Assembly: GCF_021730395.1 (NCBI RefSeq)
Contig: NC_069362.1
Coordinates: forward strand, 78,384,001-78,448,000
Origin: Mercenaria mercenaria
Lineage: Eukaryota; Mollusca; Bivalvia; Venerida; Veneridae
Direction: 5' to 3'
Length of the DNA: 64,000 nucleotides
The position numbers and the translations under genes were made by a program. The notes below the pieces were generated by a model that saw only the letters and a list, made by a program, of their open reading frames with translations, made no database searches and had not been told where the DNA came from. Positions 10,126 to 23,200 of this stretch are shown in pieces (within the stretch, counting starts at the first letter, position 1; each line of letters opens with the position of its first letter).

Positions 10126-12276
10126 CTAAAATGATCTGTTTCCAAAACCGTACATGAATGTGCTTTCGGTGAAATGAGATCTTATAATTCTTCATTATAT
10201 GATTAAACAATTGATACCTTAATTGTGACTTTAATGAAAAGTATCAACGGGATACAGCTCGCAACTGGGATACGCTCTAATTCAGATTTAATGCTATTAA
10301 TAAATTCAGTTATTTTAAAATCTGTTTGAAAGTCAGTAAGGCATAACAGACTAAGAAAACGACACTTTTAGCCACTATTATAAGTTTTACCACGAAGTGT
10401 TATTCGACATTTTTGAGTTTTGTTTTGGCACTTGCATCGTATACACCACAAAAACAGATTATGAATATGAATAAATTTAAATGAACCTCAACGCGTTTAC
10501 ATGGTCCGATCCGCTGACATAACTGGTAGGTGACTAAAGTAAAATGCAACAAAAACATTTTTATAACAGAAAATAATAAGATAAAACAATAAAATTAACA
10601 ACTGAATGAATGTACAGGCAATCTCCTATGAAAGGTTATGAGTAAGAAGAATCATATATCAAATGCTACACAACCTAAACAACGTATTTTGGACTAAATT
10701 TCACGATAGACTTATACTACTTACAGTCCGATAAGGAGAAACGGGTAGGAGACTAAAAGTAAAACATTAAAAGCAAACAAAAACATTTGGCAGAAAATAA
10801 AAAAAAAATTATATTTAAACGAAAGCAAGTTGTGAAAGCTATAACAGATGAGGATCATTCATTACTTAAAAATCATCGCAAAAGGTAACATAGAGCATAT
10901 GTAATGTTACACAAAAAGTTCACTAAAAGTCATGAAATGATTCCTGTTTTTTTTGGAATTTGTACTGTAGTCGTTTTAACTGAGTAAGAATGAAACAATT
11001 TTGTCAACAATTTACGACAGATAACCGTTAATCTATATATACATATATTTTTTGAATAGCCTTCTAAAGGCAAGGGGGTGGGGGTAGGGTAATTAGCATT
11101 GTTAATGACGCATAGAAAGAAAAATTCACTGTGATAAACGTGACATCGGTAGAACTGTTTAATAAGTTAGTTATGTGTATATATTTAATATGCCCGGTTG
11201 TATGATTATTATTTCGATACCATATTACAATGTATCAAAATTCACAAGAAGCCAAACTTTATGAAACATGTTTTTCTTGAATTTCAAAACTTTAACTCTA
11301 AACACCTTTTCCCTTGAGACAGCTCATATTAGAAAATGTTATTGCATGTGAAAATTAATTATCAAAAGATGAATCAATCAAACTTTCTCGTTCGTACTAA
11401 AAACATAACGTTCATATACACACGACACATAGTAAAAATGTGTACACCATGTAATGTTGTCACTAAACTTAGACACTGTCTGTTTCTTTCTCCAGTTTAT
11501 GCTTAATGTCCGCTAGTCAGACAGTCATTTCTTCTTCGTCGATTTCCAAGATAATTTTGTTGGCATTTTACGGGGTGTTTCTATTTTAATATGTACCTTC
11601 CTGGGAGATTTTTTGCAACCGTTATGTAGCTAAATCGAAGGAAGGGATTTCTTATTAAAATGTAGTAATAATGAGCAATGATAAAACGTATCAATTTATA
11701 ACATTTAGTGATTTGCAATGGTTATATATACTAAAAATCGATTTTCTGGAGTTTCTAATTTTGCTCTTGTTGCCATAAGTTTTACGGACGTTTTCGGATT
11801 GGAGGTCTGTATGGACTTGTCCTTTAGTTAGCCAATCCCAGTTCTGGACGCATGATACGAAAGAAAGCATTCCTGAAAGTATCATTTAAAAGATCACGGG
11901 ATTAACCCTGAAAATAGATGACAAATATTTTTATGTAAGCAAGACATTTTGATTTTCAACTACAATTATTGCACAACTTCTCTGGAACTGGCTTTTGTAC
12001 TTAAGGGCTGGATTTCTCGAAGCTTTTTATCCTGTACTAAGAAGATTAACCTGTTAAGAGCAGTCGAATATATAATGCAATAACAGACTTTTCCTCTTCT
12101 GACATGCTTAAATATTTTGAGAAATTTGACCCAGAGCGATAATTTGAGTACATTTTTGGATTTGAGCGACTTGTTGACTCAGACCCAATTTATATATATG
12201 GAGTAAAAGAAAGTACGTTCACGTAACATAGCAATGACTCAATAATACCATGAAATCTTTAAAACTACTCAATAGA

Positions 12277-12840
12277 TCAATATAACTTTATAATAAGAAG
12301 AGTATTGTTATACCTGTGTAAATTGTCTTTACACCGCTTACAACCAAATGATGACGTTGGTGTTCGGAGACCACAGGCGGTCTTTAGTTTCTTCATACTG
12401 CAAAACTGACAAGCATTTGTTCGCCCTGACATTGAGATAATTGCATGTGAGTCTGCAAACTCTCGGTCAATGGTATCAACTACCTGCGTCTGTTTGGGTT
12501 TCCTAATTCCTGAACGGTAACCTTCCATACTCTAGCTACCATGTTTCCATCTTTGATTTGACGTGTCATATGCTGTCCTTTGTTCATTGTACTAACCGAA
12601 ACCAGGACTTATAATGTATTACATGTATTACATTATTCCTGCCGAAACATCCTTCTGTCGGACTAATTTCTGTGGTTTCAAATCATATGGCAAGAATTTT
12701 TGCCCTAATTAAAAGACCCACAAAGATGGGCTGAGCTGGCAAGGAACGCCTGTGCCAAAGGGATGTGTCTAGAAGCACTATACGGTTCAACCAGATGTTC
12801 AACAACCTTCCTCGTTAGTTCTACTTCCTTTTTTCCTCTA
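12277..12840 (-). pseudogene. Degenerate piggyBac-type transposase remnant
   Basis: The open part (12,277-12,528, 83 aa) ends in a cysteine-rich segment, NACQFCSMKKLKTACG then FGCKRC, with the spacing of the zinc-binding C-terminus of piggyBac/PGBD transposases. Upstream on the same strand, around 12,720-12,810, a short stretch reads like the LLEPY...PLAQALL...LCGT region preceding it in the family, with much missing between. It is a decayed DNA-transposon gene with stops and deletions. Its place inside the foldback element may be chance or may show what once mobilised it. Confidence 0.4.
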
Positions 12841-15427
12841 ATATAAACTTTAAACTTCCAAAGATACGCAGAAACTGCATCTGCTAAAACGAATATTTTA
12901 AAGCCTCTCTTTAATACATACTATTAACTAAATGTTTATCTATTTATCTTTTTATACTGCATCACTCCTCTTTACGAGTATTACGTGCAGCTGTGCGCCT
13001 GTACAAGAATTTTAAAAGTAGAATGGACAGGAGAATTAAATGCATGAATACAGCTGATAGTGTTAAAAACAAGAAGAATTTACAGATAAAAGCAGTTTAA
13101 AGAAACATCATGTTAAGCATTGTGTGCAAGTTTGGTTACACCCTGCCTAAACTGGTTCAGGGTTGGGGCTTGCACAAGTTGTACTGGAAGGGAATTCCAA
13201 AGTACTATGGTGCCTGGAAAAAAGAGTACTTATAGTAATTACAGGGAGTGAGGATCTAGGTATAGGAGTGGGGATGCATATGTCTTGTTAGACGGGATTG
13301 GGGAGGGGAGGGGCTGACATAGGGAGGAGTGGTACCAGCGACAAAACCACTCTGCAAATAATTACCACAGTAGACGTTTGCAGGAAGAACGAATTTTAAT
13401 GTAGTACCGCAGTGTAGTTTTACTCGTCCTGTTACTAAGAACTATAGTAGATTTTTGTGAGAAACTTGAATTTTAAGGCAGTGTCATAGTGTAGTTAGAC
13501 ATATTAAATGAAATTAAGTGCACTTCCACAGTGCTGAGAAAGTTACCCTGCGAAAGGATTAAACTAGTAATCAAAACTTATCATGTAGGCATTATTTATT
13601 CCCCCGATTACCACAGTAATTTAATGCAGGGCATGCGAAACCAAAGAGAGTGCCGCAGCGTATTAATACATATTCACACAAAATAGCATGTACTGCCACA
13701 GTGATGCAGTGGCCGTTTAAATATGTGACTTTTCATAAATAACATTAACTGTTTGTTTTATCTTTATATAAATACCATAGTAGACTATTGCAGGAAACAA
13801 GAAATTATAAGTTGTGCCACAGTGTAGTTATACCAATAACCACACAATGGACATAACTACCATAGTGTAGCAACCGTTTTACATAAAAATTACCGCAGCA
13901 TAAAAATGTAGTATATTTTTGTTAATTCCTTCTATTTTCAATTGCGAAAAAATACAATTTTTACCCAAATACTGCATTATGCGCTATGGAAATGAGCACC
14001 CCCATTTTTCTGATACGTATTAGTCGTCTGCGGTAGCCCGCCTGCAAAACAGTAGCGGTAATGGAGAACCCCAAAAATATAGTCTGCATTTGGCGTCTCA
14101 GGTAGTGCGTCGGTGTACGATAGCGGTAGTCGAAAGGATATGAAAAAAGAAAATAAAATAAGAATTGAAGAGTGAGGGGGTAGAGTATTGCGAGGGGACA
14201 CCCATCCCATACCCACACCGTCATCTATTAAAACTACACTACCATGCTTACCACCGCAGCCACGCAACTAAAACTGTCAAGAAGCGTGACTTCATTGTGC
14301 ATAGTTTACTGCATTATCGTGATTGACTGACAGTGCCATCGAATCAGCATGATACATGCGAAAATTGTTAAGTGCCATGAAGCAAATAAAATATTTGCAA
14401 TTATTTTCGACGTAATTAAGACATAATTTTGTGCCATTTGATAATTTTCGTGACGTTTTTTTTTTATAAAGAATGTCGGTAAAAATTATACAAAACTTAT
14501 AATACCAAATTTATTAAAACCTTTCGACAACAAATAAATTTTGACTTGATTAAAATTGACTTGAAAATAACATTTGCAATAACAACAAGAAAATATATAT
14601 TGAAAACTTTAAAATACCTAATCCACCGGCCAAATGATAACTGGCAGGTTAACTGTTATAAACAGACTGCTCAAACCTGTAGGTACAGACGTATTCATTT
14701 CTTGCCGTTCTTAGTACATGCACTGTTTTTCATACTTGTTGTTTATACATGAAGAACGTACATGTATTGTTATTTACAGATTTCTGCATTAAATTTGTTT
14801 TATGAGCAGACGTATGGAAACTATTTTTGTATGGCAAAATAACAAAATTATTTACCTTTTTTGTCTCAAATTATGTTTCAATGTGCCCAAGAACGCATCT
14901 TCGGTGATACAGAATTTCAAACTTTTTCGAAGGGGCATGCCTCCGGACCCCCTAGTAAATTAGCAGCCTACATATTGAATTTTGTCACCCTCCGTCCCTG
15001 CAAGTATGATGTTAGTAAGCCAAAATTCCACACGTCACTTTTTCGTTGTTAGTGTTTTTATGTACCATTCGAATGTTACATTTCAGCTAGATCTAGTACT
15101 GCGTATAATATGTTTACGTAGACTTTGATATTGATTCAAGTTGTTGATGATTCAAGTTGTTTATCAATCTAAAACTGTTACGCAGTAGCCTAAATGCACC
15201 TATAAAGTCCAAGTGCTGAGGTGGAGAAAAGAAGGCAATCGGTTTTTCACCCATATGATGCATGCATGTCTGGTCATAAATTTTCAAATAAATGAGATAA
15301 CTTTTTAATTACCCACCGCTTCAACAGTCATATAGATTCTACAGAGATCACGCAGAGTGCAATTTCTATAAATAGCAAAACATCGGTTTTCCCGTTGATG
15401 GATACCGCATGATGTTTACACGCGCGT

Positions 15428-15485
15428 TCGGTCAAAGGTCAAATAATCGTATCATATAAATAACACGTGTTGTTGTTTTTCATTC
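15428..15485 (+). promoter_or_regulatory. Core promoter of desaturase gene A: DR1, TATA, E-box
   Basis: A perfect DR1 half-site pair, GGTCAAAGGTCA, lies at 15,430-15,441, followed by TATAAATA at 15,455-15,462 and the E-box CACGTG at 15,464-15,469. Transcription would start about 30 bp after the TATA box, near 15,484 (CATTCATTAC). The same three motifs, in the same order and nearly the same spacing, precede gene C. DR1 sites bind RXR heterodimers with PPAR-type receptors, and HNF4; vertebrate SCD genes are controlled by such receptors. Binding here is inferred. Confidence 0.7.
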
Positions 15486-15509
15486 ATTACAAAACGGATT
15501 TAAAGAAAG
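15484..15509 (+). other. SCD: Non-coding first exon of gene A (predicted)
   Basis: From the predicted start near 15,484 to the donor AAAG|GTAAGG at 15,509/15,510 the exon is only about 26 nt. The partner acceptor is CTTTAG at 17,045, eight bases before the ATG. The block is almost unchanged in gene C, which supports function. The 5' end is inferred from TATA spacing. Confidence 0.5.
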
Positions 15510-17053
15510 GTAAGGAAGTGACTTTATTTATAAAATACTTTTATTCCAGATTATTTCAGATGGAATAATTAACGAAATAAATATCTAAGTTATTATACTT
15601 AATAAGTTCTTTTTTTATGGATTAGTGTAGTACTGAATATTACTTTCTTACACGCGCTAGTGAAAACTTTCTCACTTTTACAAGATCATGGTTTAGAGAA
15701 AAAAAATGAAATACGATAGCAAAATTTGTTTTATCTTTTCTTCAATACTGAGATCGGAGTGTATCAAACAACAAAATAAATGAATAGATAAATAAATAGA
15801 TACTATTAGTAAATTAGTATTAGTAAATGACGCGGGACGAAGAACAACCATGGCAGGTGAGCTTTATCACAGTATAATTTATTTTAAAAACATATTTTGA
15901 CGCAATTTTTGGGTATAAACAGTTGAACTGTTATCCGGTCTCCACTACAGCAGAAATTCTCTAAATGAATTGAGTCTCAGATTGAAGGTACCTATATAAC
16001 CTGACATCTGACTGCCGGATATTTTTGAATGAGGTCCGCTCTATTAGAACCACTTTTGACAAATCCTTTTTCCCCGCATTTATCATTTATAAAACGAAAT
16101 ATCATATCTTATTATATAACACGGAAGAATGTTCGATCAGCACAAATATTTCGCAGATTCATCCACCTGTCCATCTGTCCAGTCTAAAAATTGTTCACAG
16201 CCTACTAGGGTATTAATAGAAAACTGTTATTTTTGTAAACTTTAACTATTTATAAAACAATTTTGGGTAATAGCATTTTTTTCAAACGAAAAGCACTGTA
16301 TCAAGATGCCTTACATTGACTCGAGATGCTATTGTTTGCTGAGAAAATACATATAGCTTATCTGTTCAACAGATGCTTCCTTTATTGATGATGTACGCAA
16401 ATAAAAAATATAATGTACGGACACGAAGTACATTAAATTTCCATGAAATGCGCGGTAATGTCTGAGTTTTTTTTTCATGTTGACTTCATTTCCTTTTGAA
16501 TTATCCGTTTTCGGGCCGTTATACGTTTACGCGCATATATAAAAAGGTGTTTTAACAGCACGTCACGCGTTTTCTCTTGTTAACCCCCTTCCCCACCCGA
16601 AAAATGACAAGAACAGCAGTTTTATGCTAGAATATCCATTTAACAGCAAGATTTTTGTTGAATTTTATTCCCGCATCATTAAATGAGTAAAACTTTATGC
16701 GTATATGTATATGTACCACAAGTTAATAAAAATGAAGATATTGATCAATTTATCGGGGAATCATTTTATTATGTTATTTGACTAACGCGATTTGATTTCT
16801 TTCACAGTTATAGATTGAAAATCAGCTGCTTTAAACCCCGCTTTGGAATTTTACACTAAGCTGTTATTCATTTATAAAAAGGTTGTCAATAATTAGGAAA
16901 TAAAATGTTTTTAGCGTTTGTGTGTCATTACTGGAGCATACCGTCGAACTTGACGGGAAAGTTGAACTATATTTTTGTAAAAAATGCTCATTCCTTTAGA
17001 TTTTGTTCTTATAATCATTAACTGAAACTATATGCTTTACTTTAGACTGCAAA

Positions 17054-17288
17054 ATGTCACCACGTGCTGGATTAGATGAGAAAGGTGATTCGTTTGAAGG
17101 TGACACACAAGCACCAGTTGACAGCCTCGGTCTGGCACCGACCGTATCCGAGGACCCGGAACCGGAAACAAACCGACCGCCATTACAGATAGTTTGGAGA
17201 AATGTTATTTTAATGACAACACTTCATATTGCGGCAATATATGGACTATATATCGTTCCACAGGCTAAATTGGCAACCTTAGTTTGGA
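17054..17288 (+). CDS. SCD: Gene A coding exon 1
   Basis: Encodes an acidic cytosolic N-terminus (to about residue 45) and the first membrane segments. Donor GGA|GTAAGT, phase 1. Against gene C it has seven replacements and two extra residues (QA after GDT), the most diverged exon of the pair. Confidence 0.95.
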
Positions 17289-20200
17289 GTAAGTATCTCT
17301 CATCTAAATAATTTTACAGAAATGTTACTGTCTGACGAATAGTGAAGTTTGCACATAATGGGAGAGTTCAAAGCGGCCGCATATATTCAGTGTTATTTGC
17401 CTTAGCTTTAACTATTTAACGCACCAGATATTTCTCCCTGAATATAATGTTTCTCTTGCACTTACATATAATGATTTTATTTCAGCATTGATTCTCTACT
17501 GGTTAAGTGGAATAGGGATAACTGCTGGTGCTCACAGACTCTGGTCACACAGATCATACAAGGCAAAGCTACCGATGAGGGTCATTCTCGCTCTTTTAAA
17601 CTCAATGGCTTTCCAGGTAACTTTAATTTAATATAAACATCTCACTAGCCAAAGTTTATGATATAAAAATATTGAAAATGAATATGTCGGTCATGCAGAT
17701 GTTATGAGGGAAGGACAGGCAGCGGATCGATTGCAAAATAGAAGAAAACTAGCAAGGTATCACTAGTAATCTAGTTCATTTGTATATTAGTTTGGTTTGT
17801 AGATCGCGCTCAAATAAAGCGAAGAAGAAAGCAACTAACCTAAATGAAAAATATAGCGTTTTAGCATTCTTATACCTATACACTTACTGTTAGTTCCAAT
17901 ATTTTCATATAGTGTTATTCTGTATGGTTACTAGACTGAATGTTTTCAAAATTTGTTTTCATTTCATAGTAGTAAAAAGCCAGTCTGTTTGGAGCTTTTC
18001 TCAGAGATTTTTTTTTTACATAGGATCAAGACTATGTTTTAAGTGAGAATTTACAACTGAAATATGAACCGTAGTCTAGGAGCTAGTCCAGGCTAGTGTG
18101 TATGATCCACATGTATGCTATCATGGATGCTCTATAAAAAAGTTAAAAGTCAAAAACATATACATGTATACATTGTATTGATAGATAGAGGAGCAGATAC
18201 GATATTGTTATGTTTTAGCTCACCTGCCACGTAGTGACAGGGTGAGCTTTTGTGATCGCCCTTCGTCCGTCGTCCTTCGTCCGTCCGTCGTCCGTCCACA
18301 ATTTCTTGTGAACGCGATAGAGACCACATTTTGCAATAAATTTTAATCAAACTTGCACACAACTTGTATTGGCATAATATCTCGGCTCCTTTCGAAAACT
18401 GGCCAGATCCCGTCATGGGGTTCAGAGTTATGGCCCCTAAAAGAGCCAAAATTTGCTATTTTTGGCTTGTGAACACGATAGAGACCACATTTTGCAATCA
18501 ACTTTAATCAAACTTGCACACAACTTGTATTGGCATAATATCTCGGTTCCTTTCGAAAACTGGCCAGATCCGATCATGGGTTCCAGAGTTATGGCCCCTT
18601 AAAGGGCCAAATTTTGCTATTTTTGGCTTGTGAACACGATAGAGACCACATTTTGCAATCACCTTTTATCAAACTTGCACACAACTTGTACTGACATAAT
18701 ATCTCGGTTCCTTTCGAAAACTGGCCAGATCCCATTATGGGTTACAGAGTCATGGCCCCTTTAAGGGCCAGAATTTGCTATTTTTGGCTTGTGAACACAA
18801 TACAGACCACAATTTGCAATCAACTTTTATCAAACTTGCACACAACTATATTGGCATAATATCTCGGTTCCTTTCGAAAACTGGCCAGGTCCCATCATGG
18901 GTTCCAGAGTTATGGCCCCTTAAAGGGCCAAAATTTGCTATTTTTGGCCCTACTTTCTTGTTTTTTTAAGATACAGCTTTGAAATTTGGATGACATGTAC
19001 AGTTTTGCATGCCGATCTTAAAACCGACTCCCAGTGACCATGAATATGACCTACTGATCTACTTTCTTGTTTTTTAAGGTACAGCCTTGAAATTTGGATG
19101 ACATGTACAGTTTTGCGCACCGATCTTAAAACTGACTTTCATTGACCATGAATATGACCTACTGACCTACTTCCTTGTTTTTTAAGATACAGCCTTGATA
19201 TTTGGATGACATGTACAGTTTTGCACACCAATCTTAAAACTTACTTTCAGTGACCATCAATATGACCTACTGACCTACTTTCTTGTTTTTTAAGATACAA
19301 CCTTGAAAATTGGATGACATGTACAGTTTTGCATGCCGATCTCTAAACTGACTTTCAGTGACCATCAATGTGTGACCTACTGACCTACTTTCTTGTTTTT
19401 AAGCTACAGCAAAAAGATTTGGACCACTTGTAATATTTTTTTACACATTTCAAAAGTAATCTTGCAAAATCTTTACCTTGACCCACTCTCCTATTTTTTT
19501 TTAAAGTTTAAGCTAAGAAATTATTCAAGCAAGCAACTCAACTCAGGTGAGCGATATAGGGCCATCATGGCCCTCTTGTTTATTTATTTCATTTAGATTC
19601 AACCCCACTTAAAGCAATACTAATGAAGTATATAAACAATGATATTAATCTGTGTGAATCGTATGTCGCGTGCGCGAATTAACTAAGTAGCTGTATATAT
19701 TGTTCGTTTTAAGTTCTGAAACCTATACACTGTATATATATATTCCCGAAAACACTGAACTACAAAGTTACATGATAAAATGTTGAACCAGCCTGACTAG
19801 AGTTATAAAATGTCTTCTCAGATCAAATTCAGTTTTGTTTCCTTACCATCTCTCTGTTAGTATATAAGTTTGAAAGTATACAATACCAATAACACATCTT
19901 TTCTTGAACCGATGTTATATCAATACTAGTACCCATTAAAAAGATATTTTAGCTTTCATTACACGGATACAATGAACAACATTTCACAATTATAATAAAA
20001 CTGATTTCTGATCTGTTCAAGCCAAGCTGTTCGCTTTCACCTTGACCCAAAATCATGTCAGAGCGAAAATCATACCTGGTTTATACCACAGTCACACATA
20101 CGGCGCAAAAGCTACGTCGAGCTACGGATAGAAACGTAGTAACCCGTATCGATCCGTACCTGAGCCGTACGAATTGATACGGCTTACTACATTAAGGTAC

Positions 20201-23200
20201 GTCTCAGGTACGTTTCAATACGGATTACTACGTTTTTATCCGTGGCTAGACGTAGCTTTCCGCGCCGTATGTGTGACTGGGGTATTAAGCGTAAACTACG
20301 TTAAAACTCTAGATTATTGACTTGGTTTATTTGTAGATCACACTACGCTATATACATGATCAGTTTCCCTGTGCAAGTTTAGGTAATGCGAGAACTAGCA
20401 TTGCTAGTACAGTAAGAAGGTTTGTGTTTATGTCTATCCCTGTACCCCTACAGCAGCATGTAGGCGGACAATTATTGTCCCGGGTCTGTAGTAGTATGTA
20501 GTACAGTCACAAGCCTTGTTCACTGTGCCGAAACAATCATTTGGGCAGTTGTCAGTGTCCTCACTAGGATCACATATCAGGTTTTAGCACGTGTCGGGAA
20601 CTTTATCTACTCGTGTGTATTGATAAACATGACGCGAAAAGCCGACAGACCCGTGGATATTTATATGCATGTATGTCTTAAATTACTCATACAAAGTCCA
20701 AAGGTTCTATTTTGTCCAAGACATCCTCCACAGTGATAGGCCCCTTTCTTGTTTCCATTTCCGGCTTTAGTGTCTGTACCACGTGATCCGCATTATTTGT
20801 TAGTTGAACCCCCTTGATAGGTGTAGCCGTCGCAGTTGTTCGGAGACTGGTTGTAGTTGTTACAGCAGACGTATGAATGTATTCTCGACACACCTCCCAA
20901 ACTAAACGCCAAACATTGGCCTTCCGGGGCTTGATCCCAAGTCCTTTGCTTAACACGAAAAGTCGAAATGACATTCAGCGCACTTAAGAAGCTCAGGAAA
21001 ACAAGAACACAGAAAAAATCCATAGTCATATGTTTTGTAACCCATCAATTCTACGATATTTATAGACAGCATGCACAGTAGAATCTCTCGCAGTAGAAAG
21101 CATACATCATGCATAATATCTGAGTCGGATGCGTATTCATACTACGGTGTATCTCTACAGTTAGAATGTGCACTAAACTTTCTGCTTTAAAAACTGATAG
21201 GTTGTTAGAGCTAGCAGGCAGTTCATTTTTACGGCACCAGATGTAACATTTGCAAAATATTGCTGAAAGATTAACACGGCGTCTTGTCTGCAGCACTTTA
21301 TGCAGCAAAGAATACTGACATGTGCAACATAATACTGACAAATGCAGCACAGAATACTGACATGCAGTAGCATAGAATACTGACATATGCAACACAGAAT
21401 ACTGACATGCAGTAGCATAGAATACTGACATACGCAATACAGAATACTGACATGCAGTAGCATAGAATACTTACGTGCAACACAGAATACTGACATGCAG
21501 TGGCATAGAATACTGACATATACAACACAGAATACGAACAATTCTTTATCTCTTTATCAACAGAATGACATCATTGAATGGGCCCGTGACCACAGAGTGC
21601 ACCACAAATACTCGGAAACTGATGCAGATCCCCATAATGCCAAGCGCGGGTTCTTCTTTTCCCATGTCGGTTGGCTGCTTGTAAGGAAACACCCGGATGT
21701 GAAAAGGAAGGGGAAGCAACTCGACATCTCAGATCTTCTGGCTGATCCCGTCCTTCGTGTCCAACGGAAGTAAGTAGATTAAACCTTCTAATGGTTGCAC
21801 TTCTAGTAGCCTAACTCCGTAAACAGAGTTAGGTTCATTATGCTTTAAATACAGAATATCACAAAAGGAAAGAGAGCATAACTCTGGCTCTACTGATTAT
21901 TGAATTAATAATAAAAATATACTCATTTCCAGGGCATAACTTTTAAGACATTTCAATGATATTGGTATTGGCGGTTCGCTTGATGCATGGCGCATAATGT
22001 CCTGGAAACGTAACGTTATAATTTTTAATGACTTTTAAAATCAGGGGTCGGTAGCATCTGCCATTTAAAGTACCTCAAGTTTTCTTTGTCGGAATGATTA
22101 CATTTAATTTGGTCTAAGTTTTTCTTCTGTAAGACTTTCACATCGCCCAAAATGTAATAAGTTGAAATCTAGATGTGTTTACATGCCGTTAAGTCTTTGT
22201 TCTTTACATTTCGAAATTGCATTTATCCCATTATTCCGCGCATCAATTCCTGCCAGAAATATTGATAAGTAAAAGTTACTGTTTATAACAAAAAAATAAT
22301 GTAGACAAGGAACTATTTAATTTCGCATTGTCTTCTCCCTTCAATTAGCAGGTACATTCAGGACGTTTTTATTATTATTTGGTATCTCGGGATCCCCTCA
22401 TATATTTTACTTTGTCCTGAATAATTGCTGTATTAAATTTAATATTTTCCCGGTTAGTCCTTTAAGTTTTTTTTAAAGGTTTGTCGAAGTTGAAAATCTA
22501 GTTATAAGATCAAGGCGATATAGTTTCAGATGGATTGGTGGACAGCTTCATGTTATTTTACGCTCAACAGCTTAAATTTGGGTGGAGATATTGAAATAAA
22601 ACTGGGAACACTGTACTTAATAGTAAGACCAATGGTTAGATTGCATACGGGGCCAAAGGAGTCAATGTGAAGAACACTGATAATAAAATAAATTAAAAAA
22701 ACAGTTTCCACGCAATAAATTTAGTTTGGGTTGATGTTTGGTCTATACGCATGTTACAGAAAAAAACAATATTTAAGTTTACGAATGAGGCAAAGTGATC
22801 AAATGTAATCTCTTCATGATTTAATTGATTAATTGGTTATTTGGTTTCTATTTTGGGTCGCTGTTACTGAAACAGAAATGGATTTCTACTCAATAACTTA
22901 TTAGGAATGAGATATTGGGGTGGATCTTGGCATGTATGTTAAAAAGACAGAAAGGTTTTCTGGGGATTGTTTTTTGTGTGTGTCAGCTAGGGTCAGGGTC
23001 ACTATAAGGTCAAAATAACGGTTACTAAAAAACAAAAGAAGATAGTTTTAAAAAATCTGCGTTTGTATAGAATTTACACGTCTCATATCTCTATATGACT
23101 ATAATGAAAGCTTCTCATCAGAAACCGCAGGCCAGATTTCATAATAATTTCACTGAAATGTCTCTTAAGTGGCCCTCTACAAATTTCCTTCAAACCATTA

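Larger units (their letters stand above)
8760..14140. mobile_element. Large foldback element with tandem-motif arms
   Basis: The left arm (from about 8,768: ATATCCTTTCGGCTACC, AGACTAATACGTACC, TACCGCTATC, ACACCGAC) is matched in inverse order and orientation near 13,985-14,140 (TACGTATTAGTCG, GATAGCGGTAGTCGAAAGGATAT). Farther in, both arms carry a motif like TACCACAGTG repeated every 40-80 bp, in one orientation at 13,365-13,900 and the other at about 9,320-9,690. Arms made of short tandem repeats resemble Drosophila foldback (FB) elements. Block 2 does not have it. No complete transposase is visible; a degenerate piggyBac-like piece lies inside. End points are approximate. Confidence 0.5.

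Noticed and set aside
13961-14267. Two overlapping minus-strand frames (87 and 96 residues)
   Set aside because: They fall on the right arm of the foldback element and overlap each other in different frames; no recognisable motif.
20687-20974. 95-residue minus-strand frame in the broken nested gene, and its partner at 50,488-50,775
   Set aside because: Alternate-frame shadows of the cysteine-rich protein gene; the real frame has the signal peptide and conserved cysteines.
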